Shown: positions 19,119 through 27,813 of the stretch, piece after piece | Layout: each line of letters opens with the position of its first letter | How positions within the stretch are numbered: the first letter of the stretch is position 1 | Source of the DNA: Stigmatella ashevillena | Lineage (GTDB): Bacteria; Myxococcota; Myxococcia; Myxococcales; Myxococcaceae | Direction of reading: 5' to 3' | Assembly: GCF_028368975.1 (NCBI RefSeq) | Contig: NZ_JAQNDM010000002.1 | Location: 9,232,425-9,296,424 of the forward strand | Length of the DNA stretch: 64,000 bases | Program-made: the position numbers and the translations under genes | Notes under the pieces: generated by a model | What the model saw: only the letters and a program-made list of their open reading frames with translations | What the model was told of the DNA's origin: nothing | Database searches by the model: none

Positions 19119-19358
19119 ATGAGCCGGATCTCTCAGGACGATGTGGGGCGGTGTGACTTCCTCGATGTGCTCGAGGAGGCCGTCACGCGTGGCAGGCCCG
19201 TGGCCGTGCAGCTCCGGGCCGGGGAGACGTTCATCGACCAGCTCCTGGACGTGCTGACGGAGAATGGGGACGAGTTCGCCGTCTTCCGGCAGCATGACCG
19301 GGTGTCGATTGGGGAGATCTCCGCCGTTTCCCGCGCGGAGCCCATCCGCGTACCTTGA
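19119..19358 (+). CDS. Small Rof-like (Sm-fold) protein, candidate Rho-binding antiterminator
   Basis: 79 residues. The ATG at 19119 has CTGGAGG 10 nt upstream. The pattern CDFLDVLEEAVTRGRPVAV, then LRAGETF, then FRQHDRVSIGEISAV resembles Rof (YaeO), whose family has a CDxYDxLE entry followed by a short Sm-like beta barrel ending in LDxI. Rof binds the Rho hexamer and blocks termination. The resemblance is by eye and the protein is short, so another Sm-like or small regulatory role is possible. It lies 33 bp upstream of the methyltransferase gene on the same strand. Confidence 0.5.
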   Translation: MSRISQDDVGRCDFLDVLEEAVTRGRPVAVQLRAGETFIDQLLDVLTENGDEFAVFRQHDRVSIGEISAVSRAEPIRVP

Positions 19359-19391
19359 GCCCGGCACGGCCGGGTGTAGGGTGCGCGGCGG

Positions 19392-20171
19392 ATGAGCATT
19401 GAACTTTCCTCCGAGGCCCCTCGCTGCCACCGGGCGGATGCGCGAGAGCCGGGCGGCTACCAAGCCGCGCTGGGTGATTCCCGCGCCCACCTGCTGCTGA
19501 CGGACCCGCCGTACTGTCTGCTCACCCGGAGGCGCAAGGGTGGGGACGAGCGGGACCCCCGCGCTCACAAGAAGATCGATCGCAACCCCATCGTCCGCTT
19601 CGAGACCGTGAAAGACTACCGCGTCTTCACCGAAGCCTGGATGACCCGGGCCGTCTCGTGGCTGACCCCGGAGGCGCGGCTGGTCATCTGGACGAACCTC
19701 CTGGGCAAGGAGCCCATCACCACCGTGGCGAGGCAGCTCGGCTACCCGCACCTGCTGGGCGAGTACGTGTGGGGCAAGCGCACCACGGACAAGAACGCCA
19801 ACGAGCAACTCCTGCGCGTCTACGAGGTGGCGCTCGTCTTCTCCCGCACGCCGCTGCCCCCTCTGGGCCCGGCAGAGGCGCCGGCCGTCTGGGCGGTGGT
19901 GGGAGGCTACGACGATGATGCCGAGGCCCAGCAGTGGGGCAACCACCCCCACCACAAGCCTTTCTCGGTGCTCGAGCCGCTGGTGAGGACCTACAGCCGT
20001 CCCGGGGAGACGATCCTGGACCCGTTCGCGGGGAGTGGCTCCACCCCCTCGGCGGCGCTTCGGCTGGAGCGCCGGGCCGCGTGCATGGAGATCGAACCCG
20101 AGTGGGCCGAGCGCGTCACGCACCGCCTGCGCGAGGGTGCGGGGCGCTCCCGGGAGTCCCCCGGTCCGTGA
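19392..20171 (+). CDS. Orphan beta-class DNA methyltransferase (N6-adenine/N4-cytosine)
   Basis: 259 residues. Catalytic motif IV DPPY is at residues 38-41 and the AdoMet-binding motif I DPFAGSGS at ~210-217; the order DPPY before FxGxG defines the beta class. Between them lie the substrate-pocket blocks and a short target-recognition region, starting RTTDKNANEQLL. No restriction endonuclease gene is adjacent, so this is a solitary methyltransferase, perhaps regulatory or phage derived. Its 3' end overlaps the convergent thiE by 56 bp. Recognition sequence not predictable here. Confidence 0.88.
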   Translation: MSIELSSEAPRCHRADAREPGGYQAALGDSRAHLLLTDPPYCLLTRRRKGGDERDPRAHKKIDRNPIVRFETVKDYRVFTEAWMTRAVSWLTPEARLVIWTNLLGKEPITTVARQLGYPHLLGEYVWGKRTTDKNANEQLLRVYEVALVFSRTPLPPLGPAEAPAVWAVVGGYDDDAEAQQWGNHPHHKPFSVLEPLVRTYSRPGETILDPFAGSGSTPSAALRLERRAACMEIEPEWAERVTHRLREGAGRSRESPGP

Positions 20172-20781
20172 GGGCTTGGCGGACCTCTCGCAGCAACTCC
20201 CGGGCGGCGGAAGCGGGCTCGGGAGCGTCGAGGATGGCCGAGATGACCGAGACGCCACAGGCGCCCGCGCGGATGACGGGTGCCGCGAGGCCCGGCCCGA
20301 TGCCACCAATTCCCACCACGGGGCCCGAGAAGGCACGGCAGATCTGCTCGACTGCCGCCGTGCCGACCGGTGCTCCCGCATCGGGCTTGCTGGCGGTGGC
20401 GTAGAGGGGCCCGACCCCCACGTAGTCCGCGCCGTCGGCCATCGCGAGTTCCTGGAGGGTTGCGCAACTGGCGCCGATGAGGGCCCGGGGCCCCCACAGG
20501 CGGCGCGCCTCGGCGGGAGGAAGATCGCTCTGGCCCAGGTGCACGCCATCCGCCCCGGCGGCCATGGCCAGATCGAGCCGGTCATTGACGAAGAAGAGCG
20601 CCCCCGCTTTGTGGCACTGCTCGCGGATTCGCCTCGCCTGGACCAGTTGCTCGGCCATGGGCAGGGTCTTCTCCCGGAACTGGATGGCGCCGACCCCCGC
20701 GGCGAGCACGGCCTCCACGACGGTCTCCGGGGTGCTTCCGCTGATGAGGAGGTAGACGGAAAGCCGTTCCCTCAAGTCCAT
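20116..20781 (-). CDS. thiE: Thiamine-phosphate synthase
   Basis: 221-residue TIM-barrel enzyme joining HMP-pyrophosphate and thiazole phosphate into thiamine monophosphate. Visible motifs are GAIQFREKTLP, FFVNDRLDLAMAAGADGVHLGQSD split over two strands, DYVGVGPLYATASKP, and the phosphate-binding GIGGIG. I prefer the ATG at 20781 because GGAGGG lies 8-9 nt upstream. An in-frame ATG at 20802 overlaps the thiM stop (ATGA) and is also possible, adding 7 residues. Co-transcribed with thiM. The C-terminal ~15 residues, rich in Pro/Gly, overlap the convergent methyltransferase gene. Confidence 0.92.
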   Translation of the reverse strand: MDLRERLSVYLLISGSTPETVVEAVLAAGVGAIQFREKTLPMAEQLVQARRIREQCHKAGALFFVNDRLDLAMAAGADGVHLGQSDLPPAEARRLWGPRALIGASCATLQELAMADGADYVGVGPLYATASKPDAGAPVGTAAVEQICRAFSGPVVGIGGIGPGLAAPVIRAGACGVSVISAILDAPEPASAARELLREVRQALTDRGTPGSAPHPRAGGA

Positions 20782-20798
20782 GATCCCGCCCTCCTGAC

Positions 20799-21602
20799 TC
20801 ATCCGCCCACGCGCAACCGGTCTCGAATGTGAGAGAGGTTCACCTGATGGAGCGCATCCAGAAAGTGCATGGGCAGGGTGCCAGGGCCCTGCGCCTGCTG
20901 GGCCCCCATCTCGCCCGCGATCCCCATGATCGCCATGGCGTGGGCGGCGGCGTGGAGGGAGGACGGGTTGCAGGCGGCGAAGGCGCCGGTGAGCGCCGAG
21001 GCCGCGCACCCCATGGCCGTCACCCGCGTCATCAGCGGCGTGCCGTTGCTCACGCGCAGCTCCTGGTCTCCCTGGAGGATCAAGTCGGTGGCCCCGCTGA
21101 CGGAGACGACGCACCCATACCGCTTGGACAGGGCCCGGGCGGTCTCGTAGGCCTGGGCGGAGGTGGCCAGGCTGTCAACGCCCCGCGTCTTCTGCTCATC
21201 GGAGCCCAGGGCGATGATCTCCGAGGCATTCCCACGGATGATGCGGGGAGGGAAGGCGGCGATGAGTTCACGCGCCGTCTGGGTTCGCAGCCGGGAGGCC
21301 CCCGCGCCGACGGGATCGAGGACGATGGGGACCTTGCGCCGGGACGCTTCTTCCATCGCCTCGCGCATGCTGTGGATCCAGACCGGGCTGAGCGTCCCCA
21401 GGTTGATGACCAGCGCTTGGGAGATCGCGACAATCTCCCGGACCTCCTCGGCGGTGTGGGCCATGACGGGGGAGGCGCCGATGGCCAGCAGCGCATTGGC
21501 CGTGAACTCCATGGCCACGTAGTTGGTGATGTTGTGGACCAGGGGGCCCTGTTGGCGGATGGCTTGGACATCCTTCCAGATGGCGTCGGCGGTCAGGCTC
21601 AT
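20799..21602 (-). CDS. thiM: Hydroxyethylthiazole kinase
   Basis: 267 residues, ribokinase-like fold. It phosphorylates salvaged hydroxyethylthiazole for ThiE. The N-terminal signature NITNYVAMEFTANALLAIG and ASPVMAH, the LDPVGAGASR block, and GTPLMTRVTAMGCAASALTG (ATP/anion-hole region with the Cys/Gly turn) are diagnostic. The ATG at 21602 has GGAGG 9 nt upstream. Only 38 bp separate it from the oxygenase gene upstream, leaving no room for a TPP riboswitch; thiM-thiE form a thiazole-salvage unit without the biosynthetic thi genes nearby. Confidence 0.93.
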   Translation of the reverse strand: MSLTADAIWKDVQAIRQQGPLVHNITNYVAMEFTANALLAIGASPVMAHTAEEVREIVAISQALVINLGTLSPVWIHSMREAMEEASRRKVPIVLDPVGAGASRLRTQTARELIAAFPPRIIRGNASEIIALGSDEQKTRGVDSLATSAQAYETARALSKRYGCVVSVSGATDLILQGDQELRVSNGTPLMTRVTAMGCAASALTGAFAACNPSSLHAAAHAMAIMGIAGEMGAQQAQGPGTLPMHFLDALHQVNLSHIRDRLRVGG

Positions 21603-21640
21603 GTGGGTCGTCCTCCAGTCTCCGGGAGATGTAACGTAAG

Positions 21641-22279
21641 TCACCGGCCCAGCGCGCGGTAGAAGCCCGTCTCCGCCCAGGTGGGCACGCCCGTGGGCCG
21701 GTGGCTCCACCAGTTCAGGGGAATGGTGCGCCGCTGCCGGGTGCGTCCAGGCAGTCGGCCCTCGGGGATTTGATTGTTCGCGTCGAGCACCCCGTGGGTG
21801 AGCTTCCCGTCAAACAGGACAAAGCGGTTGGGACGTGGCGCCACCAGCGTCAAATCGTCCAGCTTCCGGGGGGCGAGCGAGGGGTTGTCCGGCTCGGGGG
21901 GCTGGCGGGTGACGGCCAGCGCGCCTCCCCGCGTCCGGTTGAGGAAGAACACCGAGGACATCCGTGGGTGCACCAGGCGTCCGGTGCTCAGGGCGAGCCG
22001 CTCGTCGCGATCCTTGTGGAAGTCCACCCGTACATCCGTGGTGAGCATGCGGGACAGCCACCACTCCACGCCCGCGATGCGCCGTCGGCCCACCACGCGC
22101 GGGTGAAGGGCGAGGATGACCTCCTCGATGACATTGGTGGGTTCTCCGAAGTTGTACCAGAAGGTGGTCTGGTAGGTGGTGCGCAGGCGCTCGGAGCCCA
22201 AGGCGCCCACGCGCCGCACCAGTCGGCGGAAGAGGGGCTCTGGCAGGGCACCATCGGTGAGCTGAACGAGGGAGTTCAC
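21641..22279 (-). CDS. 2OG-Fe(II) oxygenase-like protein
   Basis: About 212 residues from the GTG at 22279. A putative iron-binding HxD...H set is visible: VDFHKDRDE (H and D) and LFDGKLTHGVLD (distal H), with Arg/Lys (RRTIPLNWW) placed for 2-oxoglutarate. This fits the double-stranded beta-helix dioxygenase fold, often used to hydroxylate amino acids or small molecules. A longer in-frame ORF reaches 22405 but would overlap the divergent symporter gene, so the GTG is preferred; the start is uncertain. It precedes thiM by 38 bp and may share its transcript. Substrate unknown. Confidence 0.65.
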   Translation of the reverse strand: MNSLVQLTDGALPEPLFRRLVRRVGALGSERLRTTYQTTFWYNFGEPTNVIEEVILALHPRVVGRRRIAGVEWWLSRMLTTDVRVDFHKDRDERLALSTGRLVHPRMSSVFFLNRTRGGALAVTRQPPEPDNPSLAPRKLDDLTLVAPRPNRFVLFDGKLTHGVLDANNQIPEGRLPGRTRQRRTIPLNWWSHRPTGVPTWAETGFYRALGR

Positions 22280-22395
22280 GGTGGGGCGCGAGCTTCCGCT
22301 GAACGGGAAGGTAGGCGCTACCCCCTTTCGCCGGTAGGCTGACGCGCTCGTGGTCCCCTGGGCCACCCTTTTCAGTGAGGCGTGAGAAACCCCGG

Positions 22396-23673
22396 ATGAA
22401 ACCACATCAGAAGATGCTCGTGGGCATTGCGGTCGGCACCGTGACGGGCCTTCTGGCCAATCAGCTGGCGGGGGGAAGCGAAGGGCTCCAATGGGTGGTG
22501 ACCAACCTCACCATGCCCGTGGGGCGCATCTTCATCCGTCTGCTGCTGATGCTGGTGGTGCCGCTGCTGTTCGCCGCGCTGGTGATGGGGGTGAGCGAGC
22601 TGGACATGAAGCAGATCGGCCGACTGGGGGCCCGGACCATCGGCTACACGGTGGTGTTCTCCGCCATCGCGGTGGCCTTGGGCCTCGTCCTGGTCAACCT
22701 CATCCGCCCGGGGGAGGGGTTCAATCAGGAGGCCCTTCATGCTGCGCAGAAGAACCCCTTGGCCCTGAAGGCCGCGCCTCCGCCCTCCAGCACCTCGCCG
22801 GTGGGGTTCCTCGTGGCGATGGTGCCGGACAACCCCCTGCGCGCCGCCGCCGACGGGGACATGATCGGCCTCATCGTCTTCTCGCTCCTCTTCGGCGCGG
22901 GGCTCGCGGTGACGCAGACCCCCGCGACGCTGCGGCTGCGCGAGGCGATCCAGGGGCTCTACGACGTGATGATGCGGCTCATTGACGGGGTGCTGCGGCT
23001 GGCCCCCATTGGCGTGGCCGCGCTGCTCTTCTCGGTGACGGCGGACCTGGGGGCGGGCATCCTCAAGAACATCGCCGCGTATGTGTTCGTGGTGGTGCTG
23101 GGGTTGGGGCTGCACCTGTTCGTTGTGTACTCGCTGGCGGTGCGCTTTCTGGGCGGGCGCAACCCCCTCACGTTCTTCCGCGACGTGCGTCTGGCCATGG
23201 TGACGGCCTTCTCCACCGCCTCGTCCAATGCCACGCTGCCCACGGCGTTGAAGGTGGCCGAGGAGAACCTCAAGCTTCCCAACCACGTGTCGCGCTTTGT
23301 CCTCACGGCCGGCTCGGCGATGAATCAGAACGGTACCGCGCTCTTCGAGGGCATCACCGTGCTCTTCATTGCCCAGGTGTACGGGGTGCCTCTGAGCATT
23401 GGAGACCAGATGGTCGTCATGTTCATCTGCGTGCTGGCAGGCATTGGCACCGCGGGCGTCCCAGCAGGCTCGCTGCCGGTCATCATGATGATCCTCGGCC
23501 TGTTCAAGATTCCGGTCGAGGGGATTGGCCTCATCCTCGGCGTGGACCGCTTCCTGGACATGTGCCGGACGACCCTCAATGTCACCGGAGACCTGGCCGC
23601 GGCCGTGTACGTCGCCCGGGGCGAGTCCCCGTCCAGCGCCCCGCCGGAAGCCCCGTCGGAGCAGCCCGGGTGA
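22396..23673 (+). CDS. Dicarboxylate/amino acid:cation symporter (DAACS family)
   Basis: 425-residue inner-membrane symporter, likely moving C4-dicarboxylates or glutamate with Na+ or H+. The family core is clear: the serine-rich TAFSTASSNATLPTAL reentrant loop, GSAMNQNGTALFEG (NMDGT-like cation site with Q for D), IGTAGVPAGSLP second hairpin, and DRFLDMCRTTLNVTGDLAAA in the last helix with substrate-binding Asp/Arg/Asn. The ATG at 22396 begins a typical first helix. The C-terminus is a short Ser/Pro/Glu tail. Confidence 0.92.
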   Translation: MKPHQKMLVGIAVGTVTGLLANQLAGGSEGLQWVVTNLTMPVGRIFIRLLLMLVVPLLFAALVMGVSELDMKQIGRLGARTIGYTVVFSAIAVALGLVLVNLIRPGEGFNQEALHAAQKNPLALKAAPPPSSTSPVGFLVAMVPDNPLRAAADGDMIGLIVFSLLFGAGLAVTQTPATLRLREAIQGLYDVMMRLIDGVLRLAPIGVAALLFSVTADLGAGILKNIAAYVFVVVLGLGLHLFVVYSLAVRFLGGRNPLTFFRDVRLAMVTAFSTASSNATLPTALKVAEENLKLPNHVSRFVLTAGSAMNQNGTALFEGITVLFIAQVYGVPLSIGDQMVVMFICVLAGIGTAGVPAGSLPVIMMILGLFKIPVEGIGLILGVDRFLDMCRTTLNVTGDLAAAVYVARGESPSSAPPEAPSEQPG

Positions 23674-23787
23674 CACGTCGAGTGTCCGCTGTTTGCCCCT
23701 TCTCCGGTTGAGGCTCGTGCCAGGGGAAGGCGGCTGATAAGAGCGCTGCCTCAGACGCCCACTCGCAGGGAAAGACCGGGGAGCACC

Positions 23788-24273
23788 ATGAAAGTTGGCA
23801 AGGATCGAATCGTTGCCTTGGAATACAAGCTGCACCTCGGAGACGGGGAGGTCATCGACGAGAGCGAGCCCGGCCAGCCCCTCTCCTATCTGCACGGCGG
23901 TGGACAGATCGTCCCAGGCCTGGAGGGTGCCCTGGAGGGCATGGGGGTAGGAGACGCCAAGAAGGTCGTGGTGAATCCCGCCCAGGGGTACGGCGAGCAT
24001 GAGAGCGCAGGGCTCCAGGAAGTGCCCCGCTCCATGTTTCCTCCGGATTCCGAGCTTCGCCCGGGCATGCGGCTGGCGGCCCAGACGGATGGGGGAGAGG
24101 TCATCCCCATTGGCATTCGCGAGGTGAAGGGGGACACGGTGCTCGTGGACCTCAACCACCCGCTGGCCGGCAAGACGCTGCACTTCGACGTCACCGTGCG
24201 TGACATCCGGGAGGCCACCGAGGAGGAGCTCTCCCACGGGCACGCGCACGGCCCGGACGGGCACGAGCACTGA
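23788..24273 (+). CDS. slyD: SlyD-like FKBP-type peptidyl-prolyl isomerase
   Basis: 161 residues. The FKBP core is split by an IF (insert-in-flap) domain, as in SlyD: VALEYKLHLGDGEVIDES, then PLSYLHGGGQIVPGLEGAL, the flap insert VPRSMFPPDSELRPG, and VDLNHPLAGKTLHFDVTV. A His-rich tail (HGHAHGPDGHEH) should bind Ni2+, as in SlyD used for hydrogenase maturation. Cytoplasmic; no signal peptide. It catalyses proline isomerisation and acts as a folding chaperone. Confidence 0.93.
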   Translation: MKVGKDRIVALEYKLHLGDGEVIDESEPGQPLSYLHGGGQIVPGLEGALEGMGVGDAKKVVVNPAQGYGEHESAGLQEVPRSMFPPDSELRPGMRLAAQTDGGEVIPIGIREVKGDTVLVDLNHPLAGKTLHFDVTVRDIREATEEELSHGHAHGPDGHEH

Positions 24274-24293
24274 TCGTCCGGGGGCGGTGAGCG

Positions 24294-24312
24294 CCCCTCG
24301 TCCCACGAGGGG
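24294..24312 (+). terminator. Hairpin after slyD, possible terminator
   Basis: A perfect 7-bp stem CCCCTCG / CGAGGGG with a 5-nt loop, followed by TGTTGC rather than a T run. It starts 20 bp after the slyD stop codon and ends 24 bp before the OPT transporter ATG. It may attenuate rather than stop transcription. Confidence 0.4.
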
Positions 24313-24336
24313 TGTTGCACTATCGTGGCGGCCCCC

Positions 24337-26250
24337 ATGAGCCATCCCGCCTCGACTCCGCCCCTTCCGCAGGAGCCCTCCCTTTCCGTCCCGCCCGGTT
24401 TACCCGGGGCGGGGCAGGATCCCGAGCGGTACTGGCTGGAGCATGTCTACAAGGGCGGCTCGCGCCAGCTCACCGTGCGCGCCGTCATCGCGGGCATGCT
24501 CATTGGCATGGTGATGTGCCTGTCCAACCTGTACGTCATCCTCAAGACGGGTTGGAGCATGGGCGTCACCATCACCGCCTGCATCCTGGCCTTCGCCGTC
24601 TTCAGCGGGCTCAAGGGCATCGGCCTGTTCAAGAAGGACTTCTCCCCGTTGGAGAACAACGCCATGGGCTCGGTGGCGTCCGCGGCCGGGTACATGACGG
24701 GCGGAGGGAACATGGCCGCCGTGCCCGCGCTGCTGATGCTCACCGGTACGCTGCCCAGCGCCGGGTGGCTGGTGGCGTGGTTCGCCGTCATCTCCGCGCT
24801 GGGCGTCTTCGCCGCCATTCCCATCAAACGCCAGCTCGTCAACATCGAGGCCCTGCCGTTTCCCACTGGGACGGCCACCGCGGAGACGATCAACGCGCTC
24901 CATGGGCACGGCGAGGTGGCGCGGCACAAGGCGTGGCTCTTGGGCGGGGCAGGGCTGCTGGGGGCCTTCGTGGCGATGCTGCGCGAGCTGCGGAGCACAT
25001 GGCTGAGCACCCACGCGCCCACGTGGCTCCAGCCGCCCTTCATTCCCTCCAAGGTGAGCGTGCCCTTTCTGTCCATCCGGGGGCGGCCCGCCGGGGACTG
25101 GGGCCTGTCCCTCGATTTGAGCCTGCTGCTGATTGGGGCGGGGGCGCTGATGAACTGGAAGACGGGCTGGTCCCTGCTGCTGGGGGCCGTGCTCACCTAT
25201 GGCTTCCTCGCACCTGCCATGGTGGATCAGGGCTACATCGCCGAGGTGACCTTCAAGTCCATCAACACGTGGACGCTCTGGACGGGCGCGGCGGTGCTGG
25301 TGTCCTCGGGGGTGCTGTCCTTCGCATTCCAGTGGCGCAGCGTGGCGCGCTCGTTCAAGGCCCTGACGGGGCTGTTCGGCAAGAAGGACGAGGGCGAGGC
25401 CGCGGATCCCTTGGCTGGCATTGAATGTCCGCCTGCGTGGTTTCCCCTGGGCTTCGCCCTGCTGGGGCCCATCGCCGTGGGGCTGATGGCGTACCTGTTC
25501 CAGATTCCCGTGTGGGCCGGTGTGCTGGCGCTCCCGCTGGCGGTGGTGATGGGAGTCATCGCCGCGCGCGTCACCGGCGAGACGGACACCACGCCCACCA
25601 AGGCCTTGGGGCCGGTGACGCAGCTCATCTATGGAGGGCTGGCCCCGGGCAACGTCGCGGCCAATGTGATGAGCGCCAACGCCACGGGAGGCGTGGGTTT
25701 GCACGCGGCAGACCTGCTGGTGGACCTCAAGTCTGGGTGGCTGCTGGGAGCCAACCCCCGGCAGCAGTTCATCGGCCAGTTGTTTGGCGTGGTGGCCGGG
25801 GCCGCCATCGTGGTGCCGGTGTTCAACCTGCTGGTACCCGATGCGTCGGTGCTGGGCTCAGAGGACTTTCCCGCCCCCGGCGTGCTCGTCTGGGCGGGCG
25901 TGTCGAAGATGTTGTCGGTGGGCGTCCAGGCGCTGCACCCGAGCGCCCGGGTGGGAGCGCTGTGCGGTGCCTTGCTGGGCGTGACGCTGGTGCTGCTGGA
26001 CCGGTGGGCCCCCAAGGCGGCCAAGCCTTACATTCCTTCTCCCTCGGGCTTTGGGCTGGCCATCGTCCTGCCGGGCTCCAGCTCCATCAGCTTCTTCATC
26101 GGCGCGGCCATCGCCGAGGTGCTGCGTCGGCGCAAGCCGAAGCTGGCCGAGACCGCGGTGATGCCCGTGGGCTCGGGCTTCATCGCGGGTGAGAGCTTGA
26201 TGGGCATCGCCCTCGTAATGCTCAAGGCCTTCAAGTACATGCCCAAATAG
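24337..26250 (+). CDS. OPT family oligopeptide transporter
   Basis: 637-residue polytopic membrane protein of the OPT superfamily. About 14-16 hydrophobic segments are seen. Characteristic blocks are GWSMGVTITACILAFAVFSG, the NNAMGSVASAAGYMTGGGN region, LPFPTGTATAETI, GLAPGNVAANVMSANAT, and PGSSSISFFIGAAIAE near the C-terminus. Prokaryotic OPT proteins import oligopeptides or metal chelates; the substrate cannot be told. The ATG at 24337 is preferred over the GTG at 24325. The gene ends 2 bp before the convergent kinase gene, the left border of the accessory island. Confidence 0.9.
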   Translation: MSHPASTPPLPQEPSLSVPPGLPGAGQDPERYWLEHVYKGGSRQLTVRAVIAGMLIGMVMCLSNLYVILKTGWSMGVTITACILAFAVFSGLKGIGLFKKDFSPLENNAMGSVASAAGYMTGGGNMAAVPALLMLTGTLPSAGWLVAWFAVISALGVFAAIPIKRQLVNIEALPFPTGTATAETINALHGHGEVARHKAWLLGGAGLLGAFVAMLRELRSTWLSTHAPTWLQPPFIPSKVSVPFLSIRGRPAGDWGLSLDLSLLLIGAGALMNWKTGWSLLLGAVLTYGFLAPAMVDQGYIAEVTFKSINTWTLWTGAAVLVSSGVLSFAFQWRSVARSFKALTGLFGKKDEGEAADPLAGIECPPAWFPLGFALLGPIAVGLMAYLFQIPVWAGVLALPLAVVMGVIAARVTGETDTTPTKALGPVTQLIYGGLAPGNVAANVMSANATGGVGLHAADLLVDLKSGWLLGANPRQQFIGQLFGVVAGAAIVVPVFNLLVPDASVLGSEDFPAPGVLVWAGVSKMLSVGVQALHPSARVGALCGALLGVTLVLLDRWAPKAAKPYIPSPSGFGLAIVLPGSSSISFFIGAAIAEVLRRRKPKLAETAVMPVGSGFIAGESLMGIALVMLKAFKYMPK

Positions 26251-26252
26251 AG

Positions 26253-27593
26253 TCAAGGAGGGGCGGACGTCGCGGGCCGGGGAGGCTCCAGAATCGGCCA
26301 GTAACAGGCTCCCTTCCAGGAGTAGGAGCGGGCGCCACACGGCGGGGACACATCGCTCAGGCGGCCCCAGCACCCTCCGTGGATCTCGACTTCGGGCTTC
26401 TGACAGGGAGGACGGCTCTGCCCCGAGAAGGGTTTCCGGGGCACCTCAAGCGCAATTCCTCCTGGCTTCAGGGCGGGCACCCCTCCGTCCTCGATGGGCG
26501 GGAGCGCCTCATCCGCGAGCCCCGCTGTCGCACCCTCTTGCGCGTCCTGGACTGCCGCGGATGACTGCCTTTCGATCATCCACCATCCCCCCGTGAGCAG
26601 CAGGGTTCCCAGAGCCGCTGCAAGCCCGCCTGTCTTCTTCCTGTTCTGGATTGGAGTGCCAGCGCGAGCCCTTCTTGATGTCTGCACTTGAGAAGGACGT
26701 GGGGTGATGGGCGCATCCGCTCGGCGGCCTGCCTTCCTCGCGGCCCGCTCCAGCGCGCGGGCCACTTCGCTTGCACTCCCTCGCGCCGAGGGATCGAGGG
26801 ACACCATCTGCCGGATGAGCGCCTCCAGCTCCGGGCATGAATTCACCCACTCTTCGGGCGCCATGAGCTCGGTTTGGATGAGCCGGATTCCCTCCGCGCC
26901 TTCTTCGAACCTCGAAGCGCTCGGCGGATATCTGCCGGTGATTAGCCGGTAGGCCGTCATTCCCAGCGCATACACATCGTCTGCCGCCTGGGCCGCGTAG
27001 TGAGCCGTGGAGTCATGCCGCCACTCCCAATGGAAACGCAGCGACTCCGGACTTCGGTACTGGGATGTGCCGGGAGAGGGCATGTGGTGCGTCAGCTTGG
27101 GTGCTCCGCGGTAATACCCGGAGCCGAAGTCCATCAGCACCAGGCTGGCGTCTGAGCGCACCAGCATGTTGCCGCCCTTCACATCCCGGTGCACTCCCTC
27201 CACGGAGTGGGTGGCCTCCAAGGCCCTTGCTGCCTGTGCCAACAGCCGCAGCACCTGGCGGGAGGTGGGCGGATGGGCGGCGGCCCACTCGTACAGCGTC
27301 ACGCCTTCTACCCAGTCCATCACGAGGTAAGGGAAGGCTTTCCCACCGGGAGGCTCCCACCAGCCCTGGTCCCGGAGTTTGGGGACATGCGGATGGCGCA
27401 GCCGGGAGAGCAACTCCCTTTCTCGCTCGAAGCGCGGATCCCAGGAGTGGACTGCCAGCTTCAGGGCGAAGGGGCCTGTCAGTCCCGCCTGTTCCACCTG
27501 GTAGACGACGCCATAGGAGCCCCAGCCGCGCAGGCGCAGCACGCGCCAGGGGCCGACTTCGAAATCAACAGGGAGGGAGACCGGATTCACCAC
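26253..27593 (-). CDS. Membrane Ser/Thr protein kinase (copy A) with Cys-rich extracytoplasmic tail
   Basis: Eukaryote-like kinase of about 446 residues. The catalytic domain shows the Gly loop GWGSYGVVYQVE, ALKLAVHSWD (ATP Lys), HRDVKGGNML (catalytic loop), DFGSGYYRG (Mg Asp) and PGTSQYRSPESL (activation segment end). One membrane helix follows (LAAALGTLLLTGGWWMI), then a tail with four Cys, beginning IHGGCWGRLSDVSPPCG. The start is uncertain: tandem GTGs at 27593/27590, or a TTG at 27746 with poor RBS. About 650 bp of the catalytic region are nearly identical to kinase copy C (32492-33832), while the tail is diverged. It is divergent from the lipoprotein at 27814. Confidence 0.88.
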   Translation of the reverse strand: MVNPVSLPVDFEVGPWRVLRLRGWGSYGVVYQVEQAGLTGPFALKLAVHSWDPRFERERELLSRLRHPHVPKLRDQGWWEPPGGKAFPYLVMDWVEGVTLYEWAAAHPPTSRQVLRLLAQAARALEATHSVEGVHRDVKGGNMLVRSDASLVLMDFGSGYYRGAPKLTHHMPSPGTSQYRSPESLRFHWEWRHDSTAHYAAQAADDVYALGMTAYRLITGRYPPSASRFEEGAEGIRLIQTELMAPEEWVNSCPELEALIRQMVSLDPSARGSASEVARALERAARKAGRRADAPITPRPSQVQTSRRARAGTPIQNRKKTGGLAAALGTLLLTGGWWMIERQSSAAVQDAQEGATAGLADEALPPIEDGGVPALKPGGIALEVPRKPFSGQSRPPCQKPEVEIHGGCWGRLSDVSPPCGARSYSWKGACYWPILEPPRPATSAPP

Positions 27594-27598
27594 CTTGG
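26945..27598. repeat. Near-identical 654-bp kinase-domain repeat, left copy
   Basis: This block matches 33184-33837 at a constant offset of 6239 bp. By line-by-line comparison I see only isolated differences (for example T/C at 26981). Sequence on either side is clearly less similar. The sharp edges suggest gene conversion or a recent exchange rather than simple duplication of the whole gene. Confidence 0.85.
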
Positions 27599-27813
27599 AG
27601 CGTAGCGCCCTGCCAGATGGTTTGAGGGGATTTTCCTCAGCAAGGATTGGAAGTCGCCATCGTTTTGGGGGCTCGATCTTGAAGGGGTGAACCCTCCCAT
27701 GCGCGAGGTCCTTCCAACATTGGGGCTGGCTGGAAAATCGCAGCAACTGTGCATTGGGTATGAGGGCCGAGAGTGTCCGATGTAGGCTTGCAGCCCTGAT
27801 TCAAGGAGGAGTC

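Noticed and set aside
21603-21640. TPP riboswitch upstream of thiM
   Set aside because: Only 38 bp lie between thiM and the upstream gene, too short for a THI-box, and no CTGAGA-type element is seen.
22372-24345. 657-aa minus-strand frame opposite the symporter and slyD
   Set aside because: Crosses two real plus-strand genes and reads as His/Arg/Gln-rich non-protein-like sequence.
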